NCBI GenBank assembly: GCA_023653785.1
Contig: JAMKCH010072251.1
Location: 1-64,000 of the forward strand
Length of the DNA: 64,000 bases
Source of the DNA: Ophioderma brevispina
Lineage: Eukaryota; Echinodermata; Ophiuroidea; Amphilepidida; Ophiodermatidae
Direction of reading: 5' to 3'
Part shown: piece by piece, positions 22,900 to 34,924 of the stretch
Position numbering within the stretch: position 1 is the stretch's first letter
Layout: each line of letters begins with the position of its first letter
Notes under the pieces: generated by a model
What the model was told of the DNA's origin: nothing
Database searches by the model: none
What the model saw: only the letters and a program-made list of their open reading frames with translations
Made by a program: the position numbers and the translations under genes

Positions 22900-23095
22900 A
22901 CAACAACTGTAGCAAGAGAAAAAAAACAGTCTTTACACGAAGGACAACTACACATGATTGACTATAACATTGGAAATGCAAGAGCGAAACTAGCAAGGTA
23001 ACGTCAACGTCGAAGAAGAGAAGGCTTCACAATCCTTCCGTACCAACCCAAACATTATTATCAAACGGGCAGATAAAGGTGGGTGAGGCGCTGTA
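22900..23095 (+). pseudogene. Inverted Penelope RT N-terminal fragment
   Basis: The plus-strand frame reads NPNIIIKRADKGG, a stop, then GAVVW near 23,055-23,092. This is the Penelope 'IVIKPADKGGAVVV' block. It lies head to head with the minus-strand RT, which starts with the same block at about 22,875. It is therefore a second, inverted copy of the RT N-terminus. Confidence 0.55.
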
Positions 23096-23249
23096 GTTTG
23101 GCAGAAAGTGCTCTATCGTTAGGAAGCACCATCCTAACGATATCACTTCTTTTCTGCAAATCTGGTCAATTTGGATGATTACATAATGATTGATGTTACC
23201 TGGATTGCCGAGATTCACCGCTTTGAATATACATATAATATAAATTGTG

Positions 23250-23835
23250 TATACTAAGTCGTCACCTATATATTTTCCTTCAAAGCTTTGCACAGTCTTC
23301 CTGGTAAATTTCTAGATAGAAATCTACTTTTACTCGCTGGCGGAGTGTTCGACGAATTTCATCGTAATATTAATATTTGCGTGCTTGACAAAGGGCGAAA
23401 TTCATTTTCCTATTGATTTGTGTTTTTGCAATATTCCATTCTAACGAATCCTTTGCACTTTGTCTTTTACGATTTCAACCAGAAATAGTCGGAGTTTAAC
23501 GTATAAGTAGGTTTATTATGATCCTCTTCCAGCATACAATGGAAAAGTGATTGATTTGTTGTGTAGTAACGCGAAGATGAGATAAGGTATAGGGGGACCA
23601 AACTCTATTAAAACCATAATCAGCGATTTCTTTGCAATGTAAACAAGTTGCGCCCTCTATTTTTTCATGAAAGTCCATTTTTTGCACTGTTGTTTTAAAG
23701 ACCCCTGGAAGAAGCTAAGGGTAAACACGCCATATTTGTCAAGAAATTATGGTTTTTTATGCTTTGTTTACTAATAAAAGTCGGGATCCGGCTTTTTTGG
23801 TCTAGAAATAGTCGTAAATGGCACCTTCAAGAATC
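23250..23835. other. Intergenic, nothing recognised
   Basis: Only short frames; no repeat partner was identified within the window. Confidence 0.4.
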
Positions 23836-23839
23836 CTTT

Positions 23840-24782
23840 CAGATGCTTTTTTCACAAGGAACAGTAATGCAAGATGTTGATATGACCTGACACTAGCAAT
23901 TTAGAGACAAAATCGGCATTTTGAATTTGAAGAAAAATATGACTGATAGTGGCTTTAATGCATTGTGCTGCTTGATCTCAATTGCTATTTTACAATTCTC
24001 GCTCGCTCGCGGCTCCAAAAAAAAACAAAAAATGCGCGTACCGTTCCTCACTCCTCTCTTGGATTTCTGTAAATGCTATCTTTTCTCATTCGCTTGCCGT
24101 CTTCGACCATCATTCTCGTTCTTTTCCCTCCTGTAGGTATATGTTACAGGTGATTATTAATAGATAGGTAAGTAAAGTAAATTAATATTTTCAATGTATC
24201 GTGTGGTTGTGGTGTGTTTTTGTGTGGTGTGTGGTGTGTTTCGAAATCCCGTTGTGGTAATACACGTATGAATAACACCCGCACACAGTCTGATAACTAC
24301 CACGGGTGTTGAGTAAACTTATAATAATTCAAGCCAAACGCTTGGCTTAATAATCGATCATATCAATATGTAACATATTAAGATACACTCACATGCTGAA
24401 AGATATTTTGTCCAACCCCCTTTTAAAATCTCCTTGGTATGCAGGTAATCCGAATACTGTTATAAGCAAATAAAAAAAAAATCGTTAGCGACTGTCAGTC
24501 CATGAAAATGATTTTTCATGCCGTTTGATATTTGCTTTGTACTTGTTTTAATAACAGTTAATCCGTTAACCAACTGTTACCAACCTTTGATTGCATTACC
24601 TTGGACACATTCATACTTGTAACATATTTTCATAACTGTGAGGTTTCTTGGAAACATTCCCACGGATATCGAACCAACTTCTGAATATAAGACCTTGGAT
24701 TCTACAACTTGAAGAGGTCGCCTTTATCTTTTTTCTTTAACATGCCCACTATTTGAGGTTTTCCAAACATGCACCTTAGTAT
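23840..24782. repeat. Interspersed repeat, copy 1, interrupted
   Basis: 'GCAATTTAGAGACAAAAT' then 'GGCATTTTGAATTTGAA' (23,898-23,935), and later TTTCTTGGAAA..ATTCCCACGGATATCGAA and ACATGCACC (24,640-24,777), match 34,627-34,912 in order and orientation. Relative to that copy, about 590 bp (roughly 23,964-24,545) is inserted here, with no clear ends. Confidence 0.65.
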
Positions 24783-25619
24783 TTAACACTTACGTGCCTA
24801 AGGGGGTGGGGTTTCCAATAACCCCAATATTTGGTAAAATTAAAAAAAAAAAAAAGATTTCGAACTCTAATTTTTTGGTTAATTGGTGTAACTTTATCGA
24901 TTTGCTTGCTTTCCATAAAAATACTAAAATGTCTTTCCTTTATGAGATACTTTGCTTGGTCCCTAGGAACCCCCCACCCTTAGGCACCAATAAGGAGTGT
25001 CTTTAAAAATAAAAAATAGCAAACCCTGGTTTGCCAGAAATATTTTTCTGCTAATGTCTGTTCATATGCATGAAACAAAATTGTAATTACATAATCATAA
25101 AAAATAACCTTTTGAGTGTGCTGAAAAGAAGCGATTCCAACATCGAAAGCGACTGCGCGCCATTGCGGTCCAAACATATGGCAAATACGATTGCCCCCAC
25201 AAAAAATCCAGAATGTTCCAAATGGTAATTTTGTGTTTAATATATGTAAATTGGTCCTTCCTAGAGCAGATTATAAACAATCAAAATGATTTGAAATTTG
25301 TATCTGTTTTGAACTGGTCGCGGGAACATCATACTACTTTTTTTTTCAGAGAGCGATTTGGACGCATTTCGAAACAATGATTTTCCCCTAATTTTCCAGA
25401 CTATAAACCGGAACTAATTTATAGTGCACCTGGGGCTTGTCTTATGCCCCCTCAAAGGTGGTTTGAGTTTCATTATAGGATCCAAAAGGACATGTACCCA
25501 CACGAAACCCCCAAAACATTGCAACAGAGGGTTTTTTGGCATTTTCCGGTAGATTAAGGTCAGCTTACAATATATCAAAGTTGCACAAAATCGAAGTCCC
25601 AGAAAGTGTTTCAAAACTA

Positions 25620-26180
25620 TGACATAAACCAAAATGGCCGCCATCCGGCCATTTTGAAAACATAAATTCCCAAATCCTCATATCTCGGCAATAATGAGCT
25701 AACGAAAAAAAGGACAAACAGATGTCATTTCCTTCCCTACTAATTCCCTAGCATATAAATCCATTAAATGTGTTTTTTAAAATGAAGTTGAGATATCAAT
25801 CTTACCAACTCAAAATCCAATATGGCCGCCATCCCGCCATTGTTGAAAATACAAAATTATTGGTATCTCTGGTGCCGATGGGCCAAATAACAACAAGGTA
25901 CCATTTCCTACTAATTTTCTAGCATTCAAATCCATTGAAATGAGGTTTTATTCAGTAGATAACCCATCTTACCCTCGAAATCAATATGGGCTGCCCCATA
26001 ATCCGGCAATGTTGAAAAAGTAATGAAATTATTTTATCTTGACACCAGATGGGCAAAATGGCAAATAAGGTGGTTTTTTTTTATTAATTGAGTAATAAGA
26101 AATTAATTAAGATGTTGGTTTAAAAAGGTTTGAGTAGCATCTTTGACAAGCCTCAAAAAGGCCACTGTCCACCATTTTGA
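25620..26180. repeat. ~175-bp tandem units in the left arm
   Basis: Units restart at about 25,632, 25,816, 25,980 and 26,157. Each has a 'GGCCGCCAT' type box, an AT-rich tail with 'TTTCCTACTAATT(C/T)(C/T)CTAGCAT' and 'AAATCCATT(G)AAATG'. Confidence 0.75.
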
Positions 26181-26520
26181 AATAAAGGATAATTCCCTCC
26201 TATATAGCATCAACCCGAATAACAATGAAATTAGGTGTAATTTCTATTAAATCCGGCATTCCAAATTAATTAAGAATAAAAATGATATTTTATTGGATAA
26301 TTTTGTCCAAAATTTGTAACCATGTTTATTTTTTTTAATCAGCTATAAATCTATGCTTCAATTTCAAATTTAGTGTTTTACAATATTTGTGTAATTTTCA
26401 CATATAGCCAGAATGTAGTTTCACATTATTCACATCATCACAAATATGTGGCAAAGACACTTGTTTGAAACAGACGAGATCGACCACACTAATTACTAGT
26501 CGTCTTCATTCAGTTATCGA

Positions 26521-26835
26521 TCATTGAGACTGGACCTTGGTTCTTGTTTTGACATGAATGTCCCACAGCTGGTGTGTGTGGTGCATCCCATTCTTTCTAC
26601 AGGTTGATTTCATTGCGATGCATCCTGGAGAACAATTGATCGTATTCCGAACTCTGGTGCAGGACTTGTTCATGAGGGAAATCATTTCCCCTTTGTACCA
26701 TCCAGTCCCAGTCAGTTGAACTTTGACCATCAGTCTTGCACCTCCATTGCAAATAGCCGTAATCTGTTCTCCTACAGATGGAGTTTTGCAGCCTGAGGTT
26801 TTTGCTGGATACATACAATACAATACAAACGGCAT
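26521..26835 (-). CDS. Cysteine-rich reading frame, possible terminal exon
   Basis: The minus-strand frame contains TSGCKTPSVGEQITAICNGG, GTGWYKGEMISLMNKSC and NCSPGCIAMKSTCRKN, ending in KVQSQ. Seven spaced cysteines in the core and alternating hydrophobic residues resemble a secreted disulfide-bonded domain, but no family is recognised. There is no signal peptide. A pyrimidine-rich stretch and AG just before GCTGCAAAACTCC suggest that the true start may be a splice acceptor near 26,795. The frame would then be the last exon of a larger gene, though no partner exon was found. It lies between the arms of the 24.8-30.3 kb inverted repeat, so it may be cargo. Function unknown. Confidence 0.3.
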   Translation of the reverse strand: MPFVLYCMYPAKTSGCKTPSVGEQITAICNGGARLMVKVQLTGTGWYKGEMISLMNKSCTRVRNTINCSPGCIAMKSTCRKNGMHHTHQLWDIHVKTRTKVQSQ

Positions 26836-26839
26836 TTGA

Positions 26840-29440
26840 TCTAGCGCCTTCTCAAAACCAAGTCATCAGCGCTTTATTAACAAACATAGAGAGTAATATT
26901 ACTATTTAGCCAAAACCATAATATACAACAGGTCTTGTAAACTATAAATAAAAAAAAAAAGAAAACAGCTGGACAACATTAAATATCATGTGAGGCAATA
27001 ACAAAAAAAAATAATTACGCACACGATCAACTCTTAGGCATAATGGGACATTTTAGAGCTTTCTTAAAAGTTAACACTGGAAAATCTTTCACAGGGTTTT
27101 ATACACCAAGAGCAGTTGGAGCAAACTCACTCTTTTTCAAATTCCACGCATGTTTCTATCTGGAGCTTCCGTAACTACTTGCCAACTGAATGCCTTAAAC
27201 TCGGATTATAAACCCCTCACTCCAGCGGGCATACGATCTCATGCCCTTAGGCAATTGAGACCCCCCCAAGATCTCAGACATGGTCGCCCCATCAGAGATA
27301 TTTATTCCTTCAACTGCCCACAACTGGTAGGGCCCTTCCTGAGCGCATTCCTGCTACTATCATCTGGCCAGCATTCAAAAAGAGGTTAATTGCTGATCTC
27401 GGCGCAACCCCCGCATGATGGTTTTTCTACCAGCGTTACTTGCTACTTCTTCTGTTAATGCCCTGGTATTCCTTTACCCGATTTTCCTGACCATTTTACG
27501 AACAGGGACACCCATATATTGCATTGCAGCTTTCACTTTTTATCGATTCAGAATCCATCGTGGTAGTAAAAATACTCTGGAAACAAGTCTAACACATGGC
27601 GCCATGAAGTACTTTGAGAAAATAGACCTTCTTTCTTTGCCAGCCCCAATATCCCTGAAGTAGTATCGCGACCTTAAAATGCATGGGCAAACAGCAGGTT
27701 AGAGCGAATGTTATCACTAAATAAGCGCTTCAAAAGCTTTATAGAATTATAACACATATATTTTCTCTTGTCCTTCTGTCAGAACAAAAGTAAATCATTA
27801 CAGCCCTCATTTGCATAAGTATTAATAGATCTGTGTCTTCCCCAATTAGAAGTTGACTTACATTATGTCATGGCGACTGCCATTTTGCTATATATCACAA
27901 CATCTGCATCTCCTTCTGCATAGATACATGGCAGTATCTTTGTTGCAATTCGGCCACCATGCACCATTCCTTCTTCTTTGCGTATGAGGCAGCAGCTAAA
28001 TATGTTTGTAGAACGGTAAGCCAGGCTCCTGTTGATTGGTTGGGATGTGAGAAGGCCCCCTGGCAGCCAAGTTTTTAACAGCAATTCTCGTTCACATGAG
28101 AAAAGCCTTGAGAAACATTTTCATTTCACGGAAAATGCTGGTGAGAATGTCAATGTACAAGATCTGTTCAAAGTAGGAAGATAACGTCCAAAGAAATGGA
28201 AGGACAAGCTGACTTTTCTTTATCAATAAGGCTAAATGCAAAAATAAAGTCAAGACCCTTGCATCTGATTGGGCCGTCCAAGGTAACTGATTACCAAGCT
28301 CTGTTATTTCCAAAGATTCCTGTTTGGTAATCACAATCTGGAGAACTGGTCATTGTCTAAGGTGCTTTGCCATGATTTTTCACCATATCCGCCATCTGTT
28401 TTTTTGAGGCCAAGCATGTTTTACAAACAACAATTTTTGATGGCTATTTAGTTAAGACATGTGGTCGCGTGTCAGAGGCTGCTCTCCCCTGAGAACATTG
28501 TCAAAGACTGATCCCTATGTTGTTGATGGCGTTCTCTTTTCCATCGCTGACAATGAGCAGAGGGAAACCCTTTATAAAGTAATTGCAATACTGATGATTA
28601 TTACGCATCTTTCACAGTTGACCACTTGGCAAACGCATGCTTGTCTTTGATTGATACACTGGTGAACCAAACACCCAAGACAGCACACATGAACGTGTAA
28701 CCCTGTGTTACGAGTTTTGTTCCAGAGTATTTTTAACCACCAATATAGATCTGAATCTATAGAAGATGAAGGCGGCAACCCAATGGTGGTCCCTGTCAAT
28801 GTACACTCAGTCTTTGGAATCATTACACTACAGGTAGTTTCCAAAACAGGTTTCAAACACCACAATCCGCTTGTGGACCTTTCTCCACTAAACATGGACC
28901 AAGAACCAGTCTCAATTGATGATGAACTTGAAGATTAAATTGTAATAGTTAATAGTGTCTTCGATCTCATCTACTACTGCGAACAGGTGTTCGGGCCATA
29001 TTATGGTGATGAGGTGAATAATTGAAATTGTACTTCTGTTACTTTCAAAATTTCACAATTACACTGTAAACCCAACATATGTCAAATTGGTGATAGATTT
29101 ATTAGATCTGATAAAATTAATATGGCTATGAATTATGGACAAATAGCCCACTAAAAAATCCTTTTAATTTGAATAAATTTGTAATCGGCTCCCGGCCTGA
29201 ATATAAAATTATTACACCTCCATATTTTGTGGATGAATCTTTCTGATGCTTAAAGCTTAACAGGAGGATTTTAATGTGTTTCCACTTTTTTAAATGGGCG
29301 AAGTTTCTCATTTGAAGGCGTCAGGGTGCTCTCAAAACTGTACAACAACCATCTTATGTATTTTCGTGAGCTACAATTAATAAAAAGACAATAAACACTA
29401 CATTTGTCCTTTGGCCTCATGTGGTACCCTGAGATAAAAA
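26840..29440. other. Interior of the inverted-repeat structure, unassigned
   Basis: Several partial frames occur, none decisive. A plus frame ending at about 27,417 contains PERIPATIIWPAFKKRLIADL, which resembles the tail of a non-LTR reverse transcriptase. Plus 28,705-28,938 has an acidic C-terminus (PVSIDDELED). Minus frames at 28,334-27,863 are broken. No transposase motif (DDE, RNase H-like, THAP) was recognised. Confidence 0.35.
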
Positions 29441-29459
29441 AAAAACAAAATACTTTGTA

Positions 29460-29990
29460 CTTTTAAACATGGTGGAGATGATAGGCCTCATTGGTATTTA
29501 GAGGTCAAGATAGTACCTCAACTTCCAAAACCCCCATTGATTTTAGATTTTGTTATGCTAGAATTAATAGGAAATGACATTTTGTTTTCGGTTGCCCCAT
29601 CCGGTACCAAGATTACAATAATTTGTTACTTTCCAACATGGCCGGATGGCGGCCTATTGGATTTAGAGGTCAAGATGATTTCTCAACTTCAGAAACCCAT
29701 TTTGAATGGATTTGTTATGCTAAATTAATAGGAAATGACATCTTGTTTGCCGTTTTGGCCCACCCGGACAGAGAATACAAGAATTTGTGGTACTTTCCAA
29801 CATGGCGTGGGCAGCCCATATTGGATTTAGTAGGTCAAGATGCTATCCACTTAATAAAACCCTTTTAATGTATTTGTATGCTAGAATTATAGGAAATGAC
29901 ATCTTGTTTGTCCTTTTAAGCTCATTTTGATTTGCCAGAGATGAGGGATTTAATGTTTTTTCCAAAATGGGCGGATGGCGGCCATTTTGT
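29460..29990. repeat. ~165-bp tandem units in the right arm
   Basis: Units with 'ATGGCGGCC'-type boxes at about 29,470, 29,645, 29,805 and 29,972 are the inverted counterparts of the left-arm units. Chance plus-strand frames of 60-80 codons cross them. Confidence 0.75.
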
Positions 29991-30455
29991 TATGTCATAG
30001 TTTTGAACACTTTCTGGGACTTCGATTTAATGCAACTTTTGATATATTGTTTAAGCTGACCTTAATCTACCGGAAAATGCAGACAAAAACCTTCTTGTTG
30101 CAATTTTTTTGGGGTCGTGTGCTATCGTTAAAAAAGAACAACTCTACTAATTTGAAATTCCCCTCGGAAATTGGTGCCCCTTGGGGGGGGTGGGGGGGTC
30201 CATGGAACACCCCCGCCCCCATAGGCACCAACGTGAGTGAAAAGACCTTAGGCACTTAAGTGAATATCTGTATGAAAAGAACTTGAACTAAGTCTAATTT
30301 TAACCGCCACCACTTACCCCTACCCCAATTTATAGAAAAAAAATTAAAAAAATTAAAATTGACAGAAAGAAAGAAAAGAAAGAAAGCAAGTACGCAAGCA
30401 AAACAAGCACGCACCACACAGCTGCTTTGCCCGGTTTTATAGTGTCTTCGTTTAA

Positions 30456-30830
30456 CCCCCCCTCGTCTACCGAAGGGGGGGGGGTTGGTTTACCACCACC
30501 CCTTAGGGTTTTTCCCCGGCTTGTGCTAAAACCTTGCTAACCCCCCCTTTTTTGGGTGTCCGAAATCGTATTTAATGTATTTGTCAATTGACATGTTCCG
30601 CTCCTTTTAATCCAAAAAACAACACATCCACGGGAATATAGGAGATACAGGGTGATCCAAGTGATGGAAACACAAACCAGGAAACATCACAGAAATGTGA
30701 TTTTGTAACTAGATAGATATGGTCCCTTCTTTCCATTGATACCAACATAGTACCAACATGCCTAGCATTACGTCACAGGGACTAACAAGTTGGCGTCAGC
30801 AAAACTGCCAATTTCCACATTAACAACAAG
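30456..30830. mobile_element. TTAA MITE family 1, copy D (right-truncated)
   Basis: TTAA at 30452-30455 is followed by CCCCCCCTCGTCTACCGAAG. The interior (ACAGGGTGATCC, AGTACCAACATGCCTAGCAT, CAAAACTGCCAATTTCCACA) is the reverse complement of copy A. Homology stops near ACATTAACAA with no visible second terminus. Confidence 0.65.
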
Positions 30831-30834
30831 CTTC

Positions 30835-32580
30835 CACGCGAGGACAGTGGCAAACTATAATTAGGATGATGTCACACACTAGTCTATGTACATATTTCTC
30901 TCAGCCAATTACCGGGGCGCCGTTTGGCCCGAGTGAATAAGGAAAGTAGTGCAATAAACATACGCACGCCAAAGCCGGTGCTGATCACCAAATGTTGCCA
31001 AATCGAGGATTTGGTAGCCAACGGGCGACTTTGGCTACTCGGCCCGCGAACTGCAAAGGCCCAAAGCAGAAATTTCGCGAATTTTGGTACTTTCACTTTC
31101 AATAGGACGACATTGCTAAAAAAAAGTAGCGATTAAATACGATTTGAAAGGTTTTAGCGTTGTTCTTACACCACAAAAATGATTGTTCTTGCTAAAAAAC
31201 AAGCATAAGAAAATCAATTAAGAACACCGCCGTAGGGTTAATGGTGCAGCCGTTGTATGACGGGTGACAAGATGGCTGTGGCAATCAGTTGCAATACATA
31301 AAAAGAAAGTAAGTGAGCACCTACTGGAAAGCGGATTTCTTCCTTTGTTAACTTTCTTGTATCATCTGCATGATGTTGATCGTTTCTATTTTTAGTGAGT
31401 ATTGTATACGCTCGAGTCTGCCTTTATTCCTTGAAGGTTTATAATTGATTTAAAAGTCCCAACATCGCCAACAAATCCCTCGTTATTGCAGTGGTTAAGA
31501 ATGCTTCCTAATCTCCTCGGCGAAAGGTCGAACCCCACTTTCAGAAAATTAATTTGATCTTGAATTTGTGTTCAAGTGAAATTGATCGAATCCAAAATTA
31601 ACGCAAAAGTATGCTTAAATTTCGCCCGTTACTCAATTTTGAGAGCTTTAGTTTTTCGTCAACATTTTTTTCGCGCTCTTCCTCGCATTGGCGATAATTT
31701 TTTGGCAACCCTGCAATGTGCGTGCATAAGCACGAGGTGACTACTCTGGAACTCGGCTGAGGTTATTACCATATTTTATGAATATTGCATAGGTACATAT
31801 GGTGAAAGTGTTTTCAATTGCTTTGAAATTTGGCTCGAATGGTCAGAAGGGTCGAATGCAGCTACCTGAGCAGATACTTTGTGAAGGAAGATACCAGTGC
31901 CTAGTAAATAGCCCCAACTGGCAAGGCCCTGGAGGGAAATTACGTTAAAGTAAAAAATTTTGGAAGCTGCGGGAGGTAACTGTATGGAATTTTCACAAAA
32001 GTATATATTTTTGTATTATCAATAGAAAGAGAACAAATGTAATTTACATTCTATAAATATACTATACCAAAACAGGACTCTGTTGGGAAAATGGACCTTC
32101 ACAAAATCGAGTTACGTACATTTTCACTATACCCAATTTGTGTGCTGTAAAGCGTGGCATTTTCAACATTCCCGTTTTTATGGGAGGATGTCGTCAATGT
32201 TGTGTAATGATTAGACAACACAGTGGGAAAAATTCAATTTTGACAAAAAGGTTAGGAAAATCAGATTTTCATGCGGTTTTTGACTTACTGGCACAGTGTA
32301 AACTTGGCCTTCAATAAATTAAAGACATTGGTGGTATGAGATTTCAGCCAATCAGCACCTCTGAAAGAGTAACACACCTGTGGCAGCATTGTGTAATGAT
32401 ATTACTTCGCGGAGTACTATTTTGAACTAATATTATTAAAGCTGTGAATTATTTTGTAAACTTTCATAATTATTATTTTTTAAGTGAAATATGTCAACTA
32501 TACCAATAGTACTACTCTTATATACCGAACTTTGCTCAATTTTGCCGACTGTTGTTAAGAAAATTGACTTCCTGTTTGTG
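30835..32580. other. Intergenic, one tRNA-like scrap, otherwise nothing
   Basis: Apart from the tRNA-like sequence at 31480-31545, only short overlapping frames on both strands (30,884-31,136) occur, with no coding signature. Confidence 0.45.
31480..31545 (+). repeat. tRNA-like sequence (SINE head)
   Basis: An A-box-like TGCAGTGGTTAAGAATG and a B-box-like AGGTCGAACCCC are spaced as in a tRNA. Acceptor pairing is lacking. It is probably a tRNA-derived SINE fragment or pseudogene. Confidence 0.4.
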
Positions 32581-32586
32581 GGTAAA

Positions 32587-33556
32587 TTAGCAAGGGACTG
32601 TAGTGTAAGGGTGTGCGCTTCCGGATAAAATTATGAATTTTTGCACACAAGAACTTTAGGCATTGTAATCCATAAATTGATTGGAAGCACTTGCAACCCC
32701 CGTTAATGGCCCCCAGCTTTGCTTTCAAGGTTATACAGGGGATCAAAAATTTAAAATGCTCTGAATGTTTAAAAGCACACCAATTGTGTTTGTCTGGTCC
32801 CAAGGATCAAGAAGGTACAGTTTACAATATATATAGCTTATAGTTCCGGAGTTATGATTGGTAAAAACTGTAAATAGTGAAAAAGTCAATTGGTTGTACA
32901 TGGGTCAAAAGTTAAAAGTTGCTTTGATTCAGTTAAAATGTGGTTGCAAATTGTTCCCTAGCTTAAAGGATTGAAATAATGATATTTTTGTTTACCTTAT
33001 TGTTATGCTTAGTTTCACACGTTATCCAACAAAATAGTTCACGGGTCAATAGAAAATCCAATAGCTAACAATAGCTGTTGACTTTATTCGCCATTTGGGT
33101 TAATAACCAGACACGTAAGATAGTCAAAAACTATTCCTACTTTATTCTATGAGCTAAACCAACAATTTGAACCACATTTTAAAAAAAAAAAATTGGAGGC
33201 AACTTTAATTTTTGACTCCTGTTACAAACCAGAATTGACATTTTTTACCATTTTTACAGTTTTTTACCCATAATTCCTAACCTATAAGCAAAGGTTAGTA
33301 TAAAAACTATACCTTTTTGAATCCTGTAAACAGGACAAAAATCATGGTGTTCATTTCAACCACAATCGGAACATTGTAAAATTTAACCCTGTAAACTTGA
33401 AAGCAAAGCTGGGGGCCATGGAATGGTGAGTGCCAAGTGCTTCCATCAATTTTTTTGAGTATCAATGTATAAAGTACTTGTGACCAACAATTCACAATTT
33501 TATCGGATGTGCACCCCTGTACAAAATCTGTTCACTACAGTCCCCCACTAAATGTT
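32587..33556. mobile_element. Foldback element, ~390-bp inverted arms
   Basis: GGGACTGTAGTG near 32,595 pairs with CACTACAGTCCC near 33,533. CCCCCAGCTTTGCTTTCAAG (32,709-32,728) pairs with CTTGAAAGCAAAGCTGGGGG (33,397-33,416). GATGGAAGCACTTG-type and 'GGTAAAAACTGTAAA' segments pair further in. The loop is about 150-200 bp around 33,050. No coding capacity. Termini resembling CACTACAGTCCC suggest a Tc1/mariner-type MITE, but this is unproven. Confidence 0.75.
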
Positions 33557-33945
33557 CATTTTATCAAGTAGTGTGTGTATGTTAGTATATACCATTGCAG
33601 TGAGTGGTGTATATTGCGCACCCATGTGTCCTCTCAGATAGCTGGTGGCCAAGATATTGATTTTGTATACCGCTGGCTGCACAGGGTCAGTTTAGTGACC
33701 TATGCTATAATATGTATTTTTCTGCTTAAACAAAGAACCAAATATAATTATATGTTCTGGCCGTTCTCAGTTTGCATTTAAAAATACAACCAGTTGTTAC
33801 AGGAAACACATTTAAACACAATTTAGCAGTAATTTATAACCAGATATTATGTATGATTAAAATCGTGTTACTTGTGTTAGGATGTACGAGCCACTACATT
33901 ATTTATTGAAGATACCATATTCAAGTTACACTGCTGTTGTGGATG
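33557..33945. other. Intergenic, nothing recognised
   Basis: A short plus frame (33,575-33,781) has no recognisable domain. Confidence 0.4.
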
Positions 33946-33949
33946 GGAA

Positions 33950-34253
33950 TGATTAGTTTTATAGAATACAGAATTTTGGAGCTATAATAAGGTGTTTTTG
34001 AGGCCGCTATCAATTATCATTTTCCACCTAATGCAGTATGTTCTACTTCTCAACATAGGACGTCATGGTGAAGTCATAATGGGGCTGTGGTACTTATTTT
34101 GGTACCAGGGAAAGAAGAAACTCTAAGATATCCATGGTACACAAATTTACAGGAATCGGGTGTTCAGTAACGAAAATCACGGGGTGGGTGGTAACCCCCC
34201 CCCCCCCTTTCGGGATTTTGTTTACAAAAAAAATGGCTCAGGGTAGACGAGGG
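33950..34253. mobile_element. TTAA MITE family 1, copy E (right part)
   Basis: It shares ACGTCATGGTGAAGTCATAA, GGTACCAGGGAAAGAAGAAA and GGGTGTTCAGTAACGAAAAT with copy C in the same orientation. It ends GGGTAGACGAGGG, followed by TTAA at 34254-34257. The left terminus is missing. Confidence 0.7.
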
Positions 34254-34529
34254 TTAACATTGCCGAATTTTTCCGACAAACGAAAATTCAAACAAAAACA
34301 GTGTATAAAAGGAATCAATGAATAAACACCCCCTTTCTATAAGGATTGGTTCAAGACTACTGGGACGTGGCGCACGGTACCTAGCTACATGCATAAATAA
34401 TAGAGAATTGAAAAGCCCGCGCCTCAATAAGAATTCTTGCAGTTGAAGTCATCATCCTATTCCCATGTATAAAGAGAAATAAGAGAATGGTTGGAGTTCT
34501 GGAAATTCAAACTGTATTAGTAAACAAAA

Positions 34530-34920
34530 CAATCGTCAATGACATCTTCAAGACCGATTTAAATTTTGTAAGTGTCTGCTTTTTACAAAGAAAAGTAAAT
34601 AAGATGTTGATTTGACTTAACACTGGCAATTTAGAGACAAAATTGGCATTTTGAATTTGAAAAAAAAATGACTGATGGTGGCTTTAATACTTGGTTTATA
34701 ACAGCTGATTCGACTGCTACCAACCTCAGTACTTTGGACACGGTGACTTGTAACACTATTGTCATATCTGCGGGGTTTCTTGGAAAATTCCCACGGATAT
34801 CGAATCAACCTTTGACATAAGATCCTTGTATTCTCCAACAGAAGAGGTAAGGTTTTCTCTAACATGCCAGCCTTGCCCAATTTATGAGATTTTCTGAACA
34901 TGCACCTAAGTACGGTATTT
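34530..34920. repeat. Interspersed repeat, copy 2
   Basis: Homologous to 23,840-24,782, in the same orientation, and contiguous here. The shared block includes GCAATTTAGAGACAAAATTG, GGTTTCTTGGAAAATTCCCA and ACATGCACCTAAG. A 94-codon minus frame across it is fortuitous. Confidence 0.65.
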
Positions 34921-34924
34921 GGTT

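Larger units (their letters stand above)
21557..23245. mobile_element. Second Penelope-like element, rearranged
   Basis: Two direct repeats (about 21557-21640 and 23160-23240) share 'TACATAATGA..GATGTT' and GCCGAGATTCAC(A/C)GCTTTGAA. They bound RT fragments in opposite orientations: minus at 21870-22880 and plus at 22900-23095. The repeats may be partial pseudo-LTRs. Confidence 0.6.
24787..30263. mobile_element. Large inverted-repeat (foldback) structure with tandem-repeat arms
   Basis: The left end is CACTTACGTGCCTAAGGGGG after TTAA (24783-24786). The right end is GGCACTTAAGTG at about 30,252-30,263. The arms are inverted copies: ATTTTCCGGTAGATTAAGGT (25,543-25,562) pairs with ACCTTAATCTACCGGAAAAT (30,059-30,078). 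TCGAAGTCCCAGAAAGTGTT pairs with the segment near 30,010-30,030. GGCCGCCAT units pair with GGCGGCC units. The left arm near 25,200-25,440 is also homologous to 52,330-52,540 of the family-2 MITE. The right target site is not TTAA, so the structure may be two related elements rather than one. Confidence 0.6.

Noticed and set aside
26521..29440. A transposase gene for the 24.8-30.3 kb structure
   Set aside because: No DDE, RNase H-like or zinc-finger transposase motif could be found in any frame.
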